NCBI GenBank assembly: GCA_964638815.1
Contig: CAZXBB010000406.1
Coordinates: 1-25,503 of the forward strand
Direction of reading: 5' to 3'
Origin: CAZXBB01 sp964638815
Lineage (GTDB): Bacteria; Planctomycetota; Phycisphaerae; Phycisphaerales; SM1A02
Length of the DNA: 25,503 bases
Under the pieces are notes generated by a model that did no database searches, was not told the DNA's origin, and worked only from the letters and a program-made list of their open reading frames with translations. Positions within the stretch are counted from its first letter, which is position 1; each line of letters opens with the position of its first letter. This document shows positions 1-6,939 of the stretch, piece by piece. Both the position numbers and the translations under genes were made by a program.

Positions 1-1398
1 CCACGCCTTCAGCGGCGCGAACTCGCCGCGTTCGAACCCGGCCTCGAGACCCGGCATGTCCTCGACCGCCTGCTCGAAGAACTGCGCCGCGTAGAGGCTG
101 CCCAGCGTGTACGTCGGAAAGTAGCCCATCGCCGTGCTCGACCAGTGGATGTCCTGGAGGCAGCCCTTCGCGTCGTCCGGCACTGTGACGCCGAGGTACT
201 CCTCGTACTTCGCGTTCCACGCGTCCGGAAGGTCGGCGACGGCGAGGTGACCGGACAGCATCGCGCGCTCGAGCTCAAAGCGCACGAAGATGTGCATGTT
301 GTAAGTGGCCTCGTCCGCTTCCGTCCGGATGAACGACGGTTCCACCAGGTTGAGCCCGCCATGGAGATCCCCGACCGTCAGCCCGTCGGCCGCGGACCCG
401 AACGACTCCTCGAGCAGCGGCAGCAGCCAGCGGCAGAACGGCTCCGTGCGACCGACCTGATTCTCCCAGAGGCGGCTCTGGCTCTCGTGGATGCCGAGCG
501 AAACCGAGTCGCCCATCGGCGTACCGATGTGATCGGCGAGCAGGCCCTGCTCGTACATGCCGTGCCCGGACTCGTGCATCATCGACGTCATCGCGTAGCT
601 GATGTCGTTCTCGTCGTACCGAGTGGTCATCCGGACGTCGTTGCAGTGCGTGCCGCCGCAGAACGGGTGCGTCGATACGTCGAGGCGTCCGCGATCGAAG
701 TCGAACCCGATGCGGCCGCAGACGAGCCGCATGAACGACTTCTGCTGCTCGATCGGGAATGGTCGCTCCGTGAAAGCCGCCGACGGTCCCGTCGGGCTGC
801 CGACAATCGCCTGGATCAACGGCCGCAGTCGCTCTCGCAGCGGCACGAACACCGCTTCGATGCCGGCCGCCGTCGCCCCCGGCTCGTAGTCCTCCGCGAG
901 CGCGTCCCACGCCTCGCCGTCGTCCGGCCAGCCGTAGCAGTCAGCCTTGCGGCGGAGCAGGTCCACCGTCTTCTCGAGGTGCGGGCGGAACTGCTCGAAG
1001 TCGGCGTCGCGGCGCGCGGCCCGCCAGATGTGCTGGCCCATGCTCGCGAGACGCGCTTCCTCGTGGACGAGGTCGGCGGGCAGCTTCGTCTTCCGGTTGT
1101 AGTCGTGTCGCAGCTCGCGGATGTTGACCGCGGGCACGCTGCCCGGATCGCTCACCAGGTCGCCGTCCGCCTCGCACGCCGAGAGCAGGGCGCCGATACA
1201 CGGGTTCGTCAACATTTCGTGCTGCATGCGCGCGAGCTGCGCGATCTGCCGGCTGCGGAACTCGACGCCGGCGGGGGGCATCAGGACCTCCTGGTCCCAC
1301 CCGAGCAGCGAGGCCGTCCGGCCCGCGAGGTCCGCCTCGCGGGCGAGCGTGATGAGCTGGTTGTACGACGTGGAGGTCAGGGCTCTGACGGTTGACAT
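1..1398 (-). CDS. M32-family metallocarboxypeptidase (carboxypeptidase Taq type), C-terminus cut by window edge
   Basis: Cytoplasmic zinc carboxypeptidase that trims residues from peptide C-termini. All M32 signatures are readable in order: HPF (in HPFCGGT), DxRxT (DVRMT), HESGH at about residues 275-279 (zinc ligands and catalytic Glu), HESQ, IRTEADE, GCLQDIHW and GYFPTYTLG. The start is the ATG at 1398 (MSTVRALTSTSYNQL); no strong Shine-Dalgarno precedes it. 466 residues are present and the family is usually about 500, so roughly 30-40 C-terminal residues lie outside the window; the last visible residues (EFAPLKAW) match the usual position near the end. A terminator-like hairpin separates it from the minus-strand lipoprotein gene upstream, so it probably has its own promoter. 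The family assignment is firm; the physiological substrate is not known from sequence. Confidence 0.96.
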   Translation of the reverse strand, partial: MSTVRALTSTSYNQLITLAREADLAGRTASLLGWDQEVLMPPAGVEFRSRQIAQLARMQHEMLTNPCIGALLSACEADGDLVSDPGSVPAVNIRELRHDYNRKTKLPADLVHEEARLASMGQHIWRAARRDADFEQFRPHLEKTVDLLRRKADCYGWPDDGEAWDALAEDYEPGATAAGIEAVFVPLRERLRPLIQAIVGSPTGPSAAFTERPFPIEQQKSFMRLVCGRIGFDFDRGRLDVSTHPFCGGTHCNDVRMTTRYDENDISYAMTSMMHESGHGMYEQGLLADHIGTPMGDSVSLGIHESQSRLWENQVGRTEPFCRWLLPLLEESFGSAADGLTVGDLHGGLNLVEPSFIRTEADEATYNMHIFVRFELERAMLSGHLAVADLPDAWNAKYEEYLGVTVPDDAKGCLQDIHWSSTAMGYFPTYTLGSLYAAQFFEQAVEDMPGLEAGFERGEFAPLKAW

Positions 1399-1426
1399 GA
1401 CGAGAGGATATGCAGGTCCAACGAAC

Positions 1427-1452
1427 AACGCACCCGCCGGAGCGGGTGCGTT
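1427..1452 (-). terminator. Rho-independent terminator-like hairpin
   Basis: An 11-bp perfect stem (AACGCACCCGC paired with GCGGGTGCGTT) with a 4-nt loop lies 39 bases past the stop of the minus-strand DUF1573-ankyrin gene. Read on the minus strand it is followed by a short T-rich run (TTGTTCGTT). It most likely ends the lipoprotein transcript before the M32 gene; it sits about 30 bases upstream of the M32 start, so it could also act in that gene's leader. Confidence 0.7.
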
Positions 1453-1491
1453 GTCGTGGTTCAAGCGCCGCGGGGAACGGCGCGGCAGGAG

Positions 1492-3318
1492 TTACTCTTC
1501 GTCGCCGGCCTTGCGGCCGCCCATGGCCGCTTCGAGGACGCGGACGACGTCCGCGGCCCGCAGGTCGGTTCGCTTTCGCGCGAGCTCGAGCGCGTCGTAG
1601 CCGGCGGCGCTGCGGGCCGTCGTGTCCGCACCGGCCTCGAGCAGCAGACGCACGAGATCCGCGTCGGCCCCGGCGTTCGACGCCGCGGTCAGGAGGACGG
1701 TTTTGCCTTCGTTGTCCTTCGCCTCGAGCTTCGCGCCCGCGTCGAGCAGGACGCGGACGTTCTCGGGACCGCCGGTGCGCACCGCGTGCATGAGCGGCGT
1801 CGCGCCCTGGAGGACGTCCGCGGCCTCGATGTTCGCGCCGCCGTCGAGCAGCGCCTTGATGGACTCCGCCTCGCCGGAGAGCGACGCCCAGATGAGCGGC
1901 GTGAAGCCCATGAGCGGACCGCTCACCTCGAGCTGACCGCCCGCGCCGAGGATCTCCTTCACGGTCGCCGAGTCGCCGAAACCGGCGGCCCAGCAGAGCG
2001 CGGTGTTCCCGATCTGGTCGCGGGCGTTGATGTCGGCGCCGGCGTCGAGCAGCACGCGCACGGCTTCGATGTTCTTGGACTGGCACGCGAACATCAGCGG
2101 CGTGCGGCCGATGCGGTCGCCGACCGAGATGTCGGCGGACTCGTCGAGGAGGGCCTGGATCACTTCGGGGTTGCCCCAGCGGGCGGCCTTCACGAGCGGC
2201 GTCTGGCCGGAGTTGTCCACGCCCGCGACCTTGACCTCGCCGTCAGCGATCATCTTGAGGACTTCGTCGGTCTTCTCCTCCTTCAGCAGCCGATCCAGAT
2301 CGGCGCCGCCCGGGGCCGGCCGGTCGCCGGGCACCTTCCGGGCGGCGGCGGGCAGCGCGGTCGGCGACAGCGTCGCGTTGACCTTCGTGCACTTCGGGTG
2401 ATCGAGCGTGAAGAGGATCTTGGTCGAGCGGTGCCCCTGTTCCTTGAACTTCTCCCATGGGAAGTAGACGACCTGCTCGGTCCTGGGCTCGGTGTCGAAT
2501 TCGTCGACCACCGGGGGATACATGCTGCGGATCGTGAACGGCGTGTCGTCGACGGCCGTGAGGATGATCTGACCGTCCGGATGCGTGTCGGGATCGAGAC
2601 GCGTCGGCGTGACGGTCACGAAGGACACCGCCTCACCGGACACGGGCAGACGCAGCGGCGGCTGACCGGAGACGAGGAACGTGACGGTCTTGGCCAGCTT
2701 CTGCGCGCGGGCCCCGCCGGAGAGCTTGATCTCGACCTCCATGGTCTCGCCGGGCTCGAGCGTCTTGCCCTTCTGGCAGTTCGCGGTCGTGCAGCCGCAG
2801 GACGTCTTGCAGTCGAGCACCTTGCGGGGCGACTCGCCGGTGTTCCGCAGGACCACGATGCCGACGCCGGAGTCGTTCGTCGGGATCTCGCCGAGCTCGA
2901 GGTTTGCGGGCTCCAGGACGACACCGGGGCCGTCGATCATGACGTCCGTCGTCTGGGCGAGCTCCTGGGCCGCGTCATCGCCGCCGATCTGGATCTGCTT
3001 CGAGCCGCCGCTGAGATCCGCACCCTCGGGCGGCGTCAGGGCGAGACGCGGGTCTTTGGCGAGCTGCTTCGGACGACCGGTAGACCGGTCGCCCACCGCC
3101 AGGCTCTCGTTCATTTCGGGGTCGCCGGCCGTCGCGCCGGTTTCTGTCCCGCTGGTCGGCTTGGTCATCTGTGCCGGCTTCTCCGCCGGGGGCTTCTCCA
3201 TCGACGCCGCCTTCACCGACGCCTCGGGAGCGGTGCCGCCCGACTGATCACAGCCTGACAACGGGAGGAGGATCGCCGCCGACAGCAGGGCGGGCACGAG
3301 TATTCTGATGCTGCTCAC
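1492..3318 (-). CDS. Lipoprotein with DUF1573 domain fused to ankyrin repeats
   Basis: 608 residues. The start is the GTG at 3318, preceded by GGGAG nine bases upstream; it gives a clean lipoprotein signal peptide (MSSIRILVPALLSAAILLPLSGC) with lipobox LSGC and lipidated Cys23. Residues 24-125 are a low-complexity linker rich in Pro, Lys and Ala. Residues about 134-232 match DUF1573 (ASPM/SPD-2/Hydin-like beta sandwich), with the hallmark SCGCTTA at 173-179 and a balancing LEPGETMEVEI. Residues about 340-600 hold roughly seven ankyrin repeats (for example GRTPLMFACQSKNIEAVRVLL, TPLMHAV, ADINARD). A periplasmic or outer-membrane-anchored scaffold is inferred; no catalytic residues are seen. 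It is followed by a hairpin terminator and is divergent from the Memo gene. DUF1573 and ankyrin joined in one lipoprotein is an unusual arrangement. Confidence 0.9.
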   Translation of the reverse strand: MSSIRILVPALLSAAILLPLSGCDQSGGTAPEASVKAASMEKPPAEKPAQMTKPTSGTETGATAGDPEMNESLAVGDRSTGRPKQLAKDPRLALTPPEGADLSGGSKQIQIGGDDAAQELAQTTDVMIDGPGVVLEPANLELGEIPTNDSGVGIVVLRNTGESPRKVLDCKTSCGCTTANCQKGKTLEPGETMEVEIKLSGGARAQKLAKTVTFLVSGQPPLRLPVSGEAVSFVTVTPTRLDPDTHPDGQIILTAVDDTPFTIRSMYPPVVDEFDTEPRTEQVVYFPWEKFKEQGHRSTKILFTLDHPKCTKVNATLSPTALPAAARKVPGDRPAPGGADLDRLLKEEKTDEVLKMIADGEVKVAGVDNSGQTPLVKAARWGNPEVIQALLDESADISVGDRIGRTPLMFACQSKNIEAVRVLLDAGADINARDQIGNTALCWAAGFGDSATVKEILGAGGQLEVSGPLMGFTPLIWASLSGEAESIKALLDGGANIEAADVLQGATPLMHAVRTGGPENVRVLLDAGAKLEAKDNEGKTVLLTAASNAGADADLVRLLLEAGADTTARSAAGYDALELARKRTDLRAADVVRVLEAAMGGRKAGDEE

Positions 3319-3642
3319 CTGAGGAATCTCCCACCAAAGTTGACGTCGGTTCCTGATCGGTTGTCGGGGGCGCCGACGGGGTCGCCCCAGTGGTATCGGG
3401 GTTTTCGGGTCCCGAATCGCCCATGCTACCGAAAGCGCGGACACGTCGATAACGCGTCCGGGACGCGGGACAGACCGCCGAACGCCAGGCGGAGGGCGAC
3501 TATTGCCGGGGCCGGCCAAAATGACGACCCACGCTCCCCCGCTCCCCCGCCCGCCCGCCGCTTTCCGGACCCGGCCCGCAAGGCGGAACTTCGCAGCCTC
3601 CCGTCTGCGGAAGCCGCCGGTCGGGTATCCTCGCACGCCGAT
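3319..3642. promoter_or_regulatory. Divergent intergenic region between lipoprotein and Memo genes
   Basis: About 324 bases with no convincing gene. It must carry promoters for both flanking genes. On the plus strand TATCCT at 3626-3631 lies only 11 bases before the Memo ATG, which would fit a leaderless or very short-leader transcript, but no good -35 is seen. On the minus strand a TAGCAT hexamer (plus-strand 3423-3428) is a possible -10 for the lipoprotein gene. A C-rich tract runs from about 3535 to 3555. The open frame upstream of 3643 lacks domain similarity and is treated as non-coding. Confidence 0.35.
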
Positions 3643-4836
3643 ATGGAACCCCTGCCCGATCACATCCAGCGCCCCCACCTGAGGCCGGTGCAGCCGCTGC
3701 CCGTACAGCGGGACGGGAAGAAGTTCGTCGCGCTGCGCGACCCCACGATGCTTCAGAAGCAGACGATGGTCGTTCCCATGCAGGCGATGCCGATCCTTCA
3801 GAGCTTCGTCGGCGATCACACGCTCGATGAGCTGGCGGACCGCTTCCAGCGCCCGCCGGATCAGCTCGCCGAACTGGCGAAGGGACTCGACACACTCGGC
3901 CTTCTCTGGGGCCCGACATTCGAAGCGCTCGAGGCCCGACGCTGGGAGGAGCTGAGGTCCGACGGTGCCTTCCCGCCGAACGCTTCGGCGATGCTCGGCG
4001 CCGACGCGGCCGCGTGCCGCGCCGCGATCGAGGGCTATTTCGAGGAGACCGAGGATCCCGAGGTCGAGGCCCCGGCGATCGCCATCGTCGCGCCGCACCT
4101 CGACTACGAGCGTGGCTGGCCGAACTACGCGGCGGCGTACTACGGGCTGCGCGACGCTGACGCGCCGGATCGCGTCGTCATCCTGGGGACGAATCACTTC
4201 GGTCTCGGTGATGGCGTCGTCCTGAGCGAGTTCGGATTCCAGTCTCCGCTCGGACGCTGTCCCGCTGACCCGGACATCGTCGGCCCGCTCGTCGAGGAGC
4301 TCGGGCGTCCGCTCATCGTCGACCAGCTCGACCACGTACCCGAGCATTCCATCGAGCTTCAGATTCCCTGGATCCAGTACTGCTTCGGCAATGTCCCCGT
4401 CGTCGCCGCGCTCATCCCCGACCCGCTGGCCGAGATGGTGAAGGACGACGACGCGCGCATCCGGACCCCGCGGTTCATCGAGGCGCTCTCCCGACGCATC
4501 GCGGACGTCGGCGGATCGACGTTGTACGTCGCGTCGAGCGACCTCAGCCACGTCGGCCCGCAGTTCGGCGAGCCGCGCCCCGTTGACGAGCAGCGCCGCA
4601 TGGACGTCGAGCGTCACGACCGCGACATGATGAGCAAGTTCATCGCGGGCGACGCGGAGGAGTTCCTCGCCGCGATGCGCTGGACGAAGAACCCGACGCG
4701 CTGGTGCAGCATCGGCAACATGGCGGCCCTGCTGAGCCTCGTCGAGCCGAACCAGATCGAGCTGATCGACTACCGGCAGGCGTACGACGAGCGCGGGTCG
4801 GTGCTGGTGAGCAGCGCGGCGATGGTGTTGACCTGA
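3643..4836 (+). CDS. amrB: Memo-family protein (AmmeMemoRadiSam system protein B) with N-terminal helical domain
   Basis: 397 residues from the ATG at 3643. Residues 1-95 form a small helical domain (ALRDPTML...DELADRFQRP...LDTLGLLWG) of the PqqD/winged-helix kind often attached to bacterial Memo proteins. Residues about 145-397 are the Memo domain, related to extradiol dioxygenases. The predicted metal/active-site set of the family is readable: H152 in APHLDY, H185 in GTNHFG, H235 in EHSIELQIPW, D300 and H303 in SSDLSH, and C355 in WCSIGNMAALL. Neither AMMECR1 (protein A) nor the radical-SAM partner is in the window, so it is a stand-alone copy here. The reaction is unproven for bacterial members; a copper- or iron-dependent redox role is known only for human MEMO1. 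An earlier in-frame ATG at 3340 was rejected because it adds about 100 unrelated low-complexity residues. Confidence 0.9.
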   Translation: MEPLPDHIQRPHLRPVQPLPVQRDGKKFVALRDPTMLQKQTMVVPMQAMPILQSFVGDHTLDELADRFQRPPDQLAELAKGLDTLGLLWGPTFEALEARRWEELRSDGAFPPNASAMLGADAAACRAAIEGYFEETEDPEVEAPAIAIVAPHLDYERGWPNYAAAYYGLRDADAPDRVVILGTNHFGLGDGVVLSEFGFQSPLGRCPADPDIVGPLVEELGRPLIVDQLDHVPEHSIELQIPWIQYCFGNVPVVAALIPDPLAEMVKDDDARIRTPRFIEALSRRIADVGGSTLYVASSDLSHVGPQFGEPRPVDEQRRMDVERHDRDMMSKFIAGDAEEFLAAMRWTKNPTRWCSIGNMAALLSLVEPNQIELIDYRQAYDERGSVLVSSAAMVLT

Positions 4837-4840
4837 CTGA

Positions 4841-4970
4841 CGTCAGACGACGGCAGATGACGGCAGGCGACGGCAGGCGCCTGCAGGCGACGGCAGGCGA
4901 CGGCAGGCGACGGCAGGCGCCTGGAGGCAAGGTCAGGCAAGGTCAGGCAAGGTCAGGGCAAGGTCACGTG
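4841..4970. repeat. 10-bp tandem repeat array between convergent genes
   Basis: Thirteen consecutive 10-base units lie in exact register from 4841. The consensus CGGCAGGCGA drifts to GGTCAGGCAA in the last third, with one extra base near 4958. The array begins 4 bases after the Memo stop codon and runs into the stop of dtd on the other strand. Periodicity equals about one helical turn. Origin by slippage is inferred; no function is visible. Confidence 0.9.
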
Positions 4971-5407
4971 CGGACGATGAGCGTGACCGGCCCGTCGTTC
5001 ACCAGCTCGACGTTCATCATCGCGCCGAAGACGCCCTTGCCCACGCGGAGCCCGTGCTCGTTCGCCAGGTGCGCGCCGACGGCCTCGTAGAGCCGCTCGC
5101 CCTCGACCGGTCCGGCGGCGCCGACGAAACTCGGGCGGTTTCCCTTGCGGCAGTCGCCTGCGAGCGTGAACTGGCTGACGAGCAGCACGGCGCCGCCGGC
5201 GTCGCGCACCGAACGGTTCATACGTCCCGCTTCGTCCCGGAAGATGCGGAGCCGTGCGAGCTTGCCGGCCATCCACGCCGCCTCCCGGTCGGCGTCACCC
5301 GTCTCGACCCCGAGCAGCACGCACAACCCGTGCCCGATCGCCGCCCGGTGCGGCGGATCGTCCACCTCGACGGACGCACGGCTCACACGCTGAACGACTG
5401 CGATCAT
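4964..5407 (-). CDS. dtd: D-aminoacyl-tRNA deacylase
   Basis: 147 residues, the normal DTD length. It hydrolyses D-amino acids (and glycine mischarged on tRNA-Ala) from tRNA in the cytoplasm as a homodimer. The ATG at 5407 gives the conserved start MIAVVQRVSRASVEV. The catalytic SQFTLAGD motif is at residues 78-85, FGAMM at 127-131 and NDGPVT, containing the Gly-cisPro element that enforces chirality, at 137-142. The last codons run into the 10-bp tandem repeat array, which replaces any recognisable terminator. Upstream lies the terminator of the UDG operon, so dtd is probably transcribed alone. Longer in-frame upstream sequence carries no family similarity. Confidence 0.97.
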   Translation of the reverse strand: MIAVVQRVSRASVEVDDPPHRAAIGHGLCVLLGVETGDADREAAWMAGKLARLRIFRDEAGRMNRSVRDAGGAVLLVSQFTLAGDCRKGNRPSFVGAAGPVEGERLYEAVGAHLANEHGLRVGKGVFGAMMNVELVNDGPVTLIVRT

Positions 5408-5520
5408 GAGGCGAGTCCGGTTCGTGCCGGCGAGCAGCTTGCGCTGCGGCGGGGACGCCACCGCTCGCGCGGCCCGGCGTGGCCGGGAGCAGGACTCCCG
5501 CGGCCCTGACCCGCGGCGCG

Positions 5521-5565
5521 AAAAAGAAAGAGCCCGTCGCTGCAATCAGCGATACGCGGGCTCTT
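5521..5565 (-). terminator. Rho-independent terminator
   Basis: Two-part hairpin: outer stem AAGAGCCCG/CGGGCTCTT (5528-5536 with 5557-5565), inner stem CGCTG/CAGCG (5538-5542 with 5547-5551), followed on the minus strand by a T tract (TCTTTTT, complement of 5521-5527). It ends the HEAT/UDG transcript upstream of dtd. Confidence 0.85.
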
Positions 5566-5730
5566 CGTGGGGGGGGCCGGGTTGTTGAGCACGTGGCTCA
5601 CAGTGGTATTCGCGGAGGCCCGGAGGCCGGTTCCACGGGTCACGGAAGATCGGGAGGTTTCTCCGGACTGCCCGGAGCGCCCGGAGTCACGCCCACACGC
5701 AAGATACTGTGAGATAAGCGGTTACAGCCG

Positions 5731-5746
5731 TTTCGACGCGTCGAAA
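5731..5746. other. 16-bp perfect palindrome immediately after the UDG stop codon
   Basis: TTTCGACGCGTCGAAA is an exact self-complementary sequence one base beyond the TAA of the UDG gene. It could be a protein-binding site or part of an RNA structure. It lacks a loop and a T tract, so it is a poor intrinsic terminator. Confidence 0.6.
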
Positions 5747-5747
5747 A

Positions 5748-6542
5748 TTATCGCGAGAGTCGTGCCGCCACCGCCTGGAGGTCGGACCACACCTTCTCCC
5801 GCGTCTCCCGCGTGTAGTTCCGCAGCAGGTAGGCTGGATGGAACGTCGGCATGACGTCGATCGAGAGATCGCCGGTCTGGAAAACCGACCACACGCCGCG
5901 GACACGCGTGATCCCGAGATCCGTGCCGAGCAGGAGCTTCCCCGCCGGGCCGCCCAGCGTGACGATCACGCGAGGCGCGATGATCCGGATCTGCCGCGCG
6001 AGGTACGGGCCGCACGCATCGATTTCCGACGCCAGCGGCGTACGGTTGTTCGGCGGTCGGGCCTTGAGGACGTTGGCGATGTACGTGTCCTCCCGGGCGA
6101 GCCCGATGGAAAGGATCATCTCGTCGAGCTTCCGGCCCGCCCGCCCGACGAAGGGCCGGCCGGTCCGATCCTCCTCGGCGCCCGGCGCCTCGCCGATGAA
6201 CATGAGATCGGCATCCGGGTTTCCCTCCCCGAAGACGATGTTCCGGATCCCCTCCGCCCGCGCGCAGTGCGGGCACTCCGCCGCGTGCTCGGCGGCGAGA
6301 GCCTCGAGCGCGGCGGACTTGTCGATGGCGGTTCCCGCGGTCTCGGGTGTGGCATGCGGCGTCGCGGACGCGATCGGCGGCGCCCCCGGCGCGTCCGGCG
6401 CGTCCGTCACCGACATCCGGACGGGGACGAACGGGACGCCCATCAGACGCCCGGTCTCGAGGTTCTGACGGCGCACCGCCACGACTCGTTCCCGATCCGA
6501 CGCGCGATCCGACGCGGGATCCGACGCTCCACCCGTGCCCAT
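5748..6542 (-). CDS. Family-4 (Fe-S type) uracil-DNA glycosylase
   Basis: 264 residues from the ATG at 6542. It excises uracil from DNA to start base-excision repair. The water-activating motif is GEAPGAEEDRTG at residues 118-129, followed by RPFVGRAGRKLD, and the minor-groove/leucine-intercalation motif HPAYLLR is at 235-241. Family-4 enzymes bind a 4Fe-4S cluster with four cysteines: here C90 and C93 (ECPHC) and C177 (DACGPYL) are present, but the usual third Cys of the K-C-R-P-P motif is Ala161 (KARPPNNRTP). Residues 21-43 (RRQNLETGRLMGVPFVPV) look like the N-terminal extension I recall from planctomycete homologues. The start at 6542 avoids overlap with the gene upstream, leaving a 10-base gap; a further in-frame ATG at 6590 would add 16 residues. 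It is the last gene of the HEAT operon. Confidence 0.93.
   Translation of the reverse strand: MGTGGASDPASDRASDRERVVAVRRQNLETGRLMGVPFVPVRMSVTDAPDAPGAPPIASATPHATPETAGTAIDKSAALEALAAEHAAECPHCARAEGIRNIVFGEGNPDADLMFIGEAPGAEEDRTGRPFVGRAGRKLDEMILSIGLAREDTYIANVLKARPPNNRTPLASEIDACGPYLARQIRIIAPRVIVTLGGPAGKLLLGTDLGITRVRGVWSVFQTGDLSIDVMPTFHPAYLLRNYTRETREKVWSDLQAVAARLSR
6494..6529. repeat. 12-bp x3 in-frame tandem repeat in UDG N-terminus
   Basis: Three 12-base copies of GATCCGACGCG(C/G) encode the ASDP/ASDR/ASDR repeats at residues 6-17 of the glycosylase. It resembles in period and residue type the larger repeat in the HEAT gene of the same operon. Confidence 0.8.
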
Positions 6543-6552
6543 GCCGCGCAGT

Positions 6553-6939
6553 CTACCGCGAACGCCCGAAGACGGTTCGCCGGATCGCATCGAGACGCGC
6601 CGCGTCGCCGGACCAGACGCGGACCGCTTCCTCGAAGCACCCGCGGCTCACGAGAAGGCTGCCCGCCGTCGTGAATCCTCCGTGACGTGCGACACGCTGG
6701 AGGAGTCGCCGGTCGGCGAAACCGATGCCGAGTCCGCGTCCGAGCTGCCGGAGCGTCGGCCCGTGCCGCGCGCGGTCGAGCCGCAGCAGCAACGTGATGC
6801 CGAGCGCCACCAGAGCGGCCGCGACCGCGGCCGTCGCGATCATGCCGAGCGGAAGCCCCTCGGAGGCCGCGGCGGCCGGTCGCCCTGCGCGGATCCAGCC
6901 GACGTCGGGAGCCGCCGCGATGCCCGCGAGCCATGTCAT
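6553..6939 (-). CDS. Small single-pass membrane protein of unknown function
   Basis: 128 residues, not recognised as a named family. One hydrophobic segment at about residues 32-52 (LGMIATAAVAAALVALGITLLL) is followed by a basic stretch (RLDRAR), suggesting a cytoplasmic C-terminal domain. That domain (RQLGRGLGIGFADRRLLQRVARHGGFTTAGSLLVSRGCF, written here in part) is helical and looks conserved in style, not random. Its ATG overlaps the stop codon of the HEAT gene (ATGA at 6936-6939), so translation is probably coupled, and UDG follows after 10 bases. The gene order suggests co-expression with the HEAT protein; a membrane tether for that protein is only an inference. Confidence 0.75.
   Translation of the reverse strand: MTWLAGIAAAPDVGWIRAGRPAAAASEGLPLGMIATAAVAAALVALGITLLLRLDRARHGPTLRQLGRGLGIGFADRRLLQRVARHGGFTTAGSLLVSRGCFEEAVRVWSGDAARLDAIRRTVFGRSR

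Larger units (their letters stand above)
5408..5747. other. Intergenic stretch between dtd and the UDG gene
   Basis: About 340 bases without a supported gene. It holds a strong minus-strand terminator (5521-5565), a small GC hairpin (CCCGGC/GCCGGG, 5473-5487), a TGAGC/GCTCA hairpin near 5587-5601, and a 16-base palindrome beside the UDG stop. The ~180 bases between the UDG stop and the terminator would form an unusually long 3' untranslated region. No tRNA arms were found. Confidence 0.6.

Noticed and set aside
145..1395. Long plus-strand open frame opposite the M32 gene
   Set aside because: It is the complement of a gene with all M32 motifs; its Arg/Val/Ala-rich translation has no domain features.
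3319..4617. In-frame upstream extension of the minus-strand lipoprotein gene through the Memo gene
   Set aside because: It would bury the signal peptide and lipobox and read antisense through a gene with clear catalytic residues.
5521..5565. tRNA gene suggested by stem-loops
   Set aside because: No anticodon arm or T-loop consensus; the T tract on the minus strand makes it a terminator.
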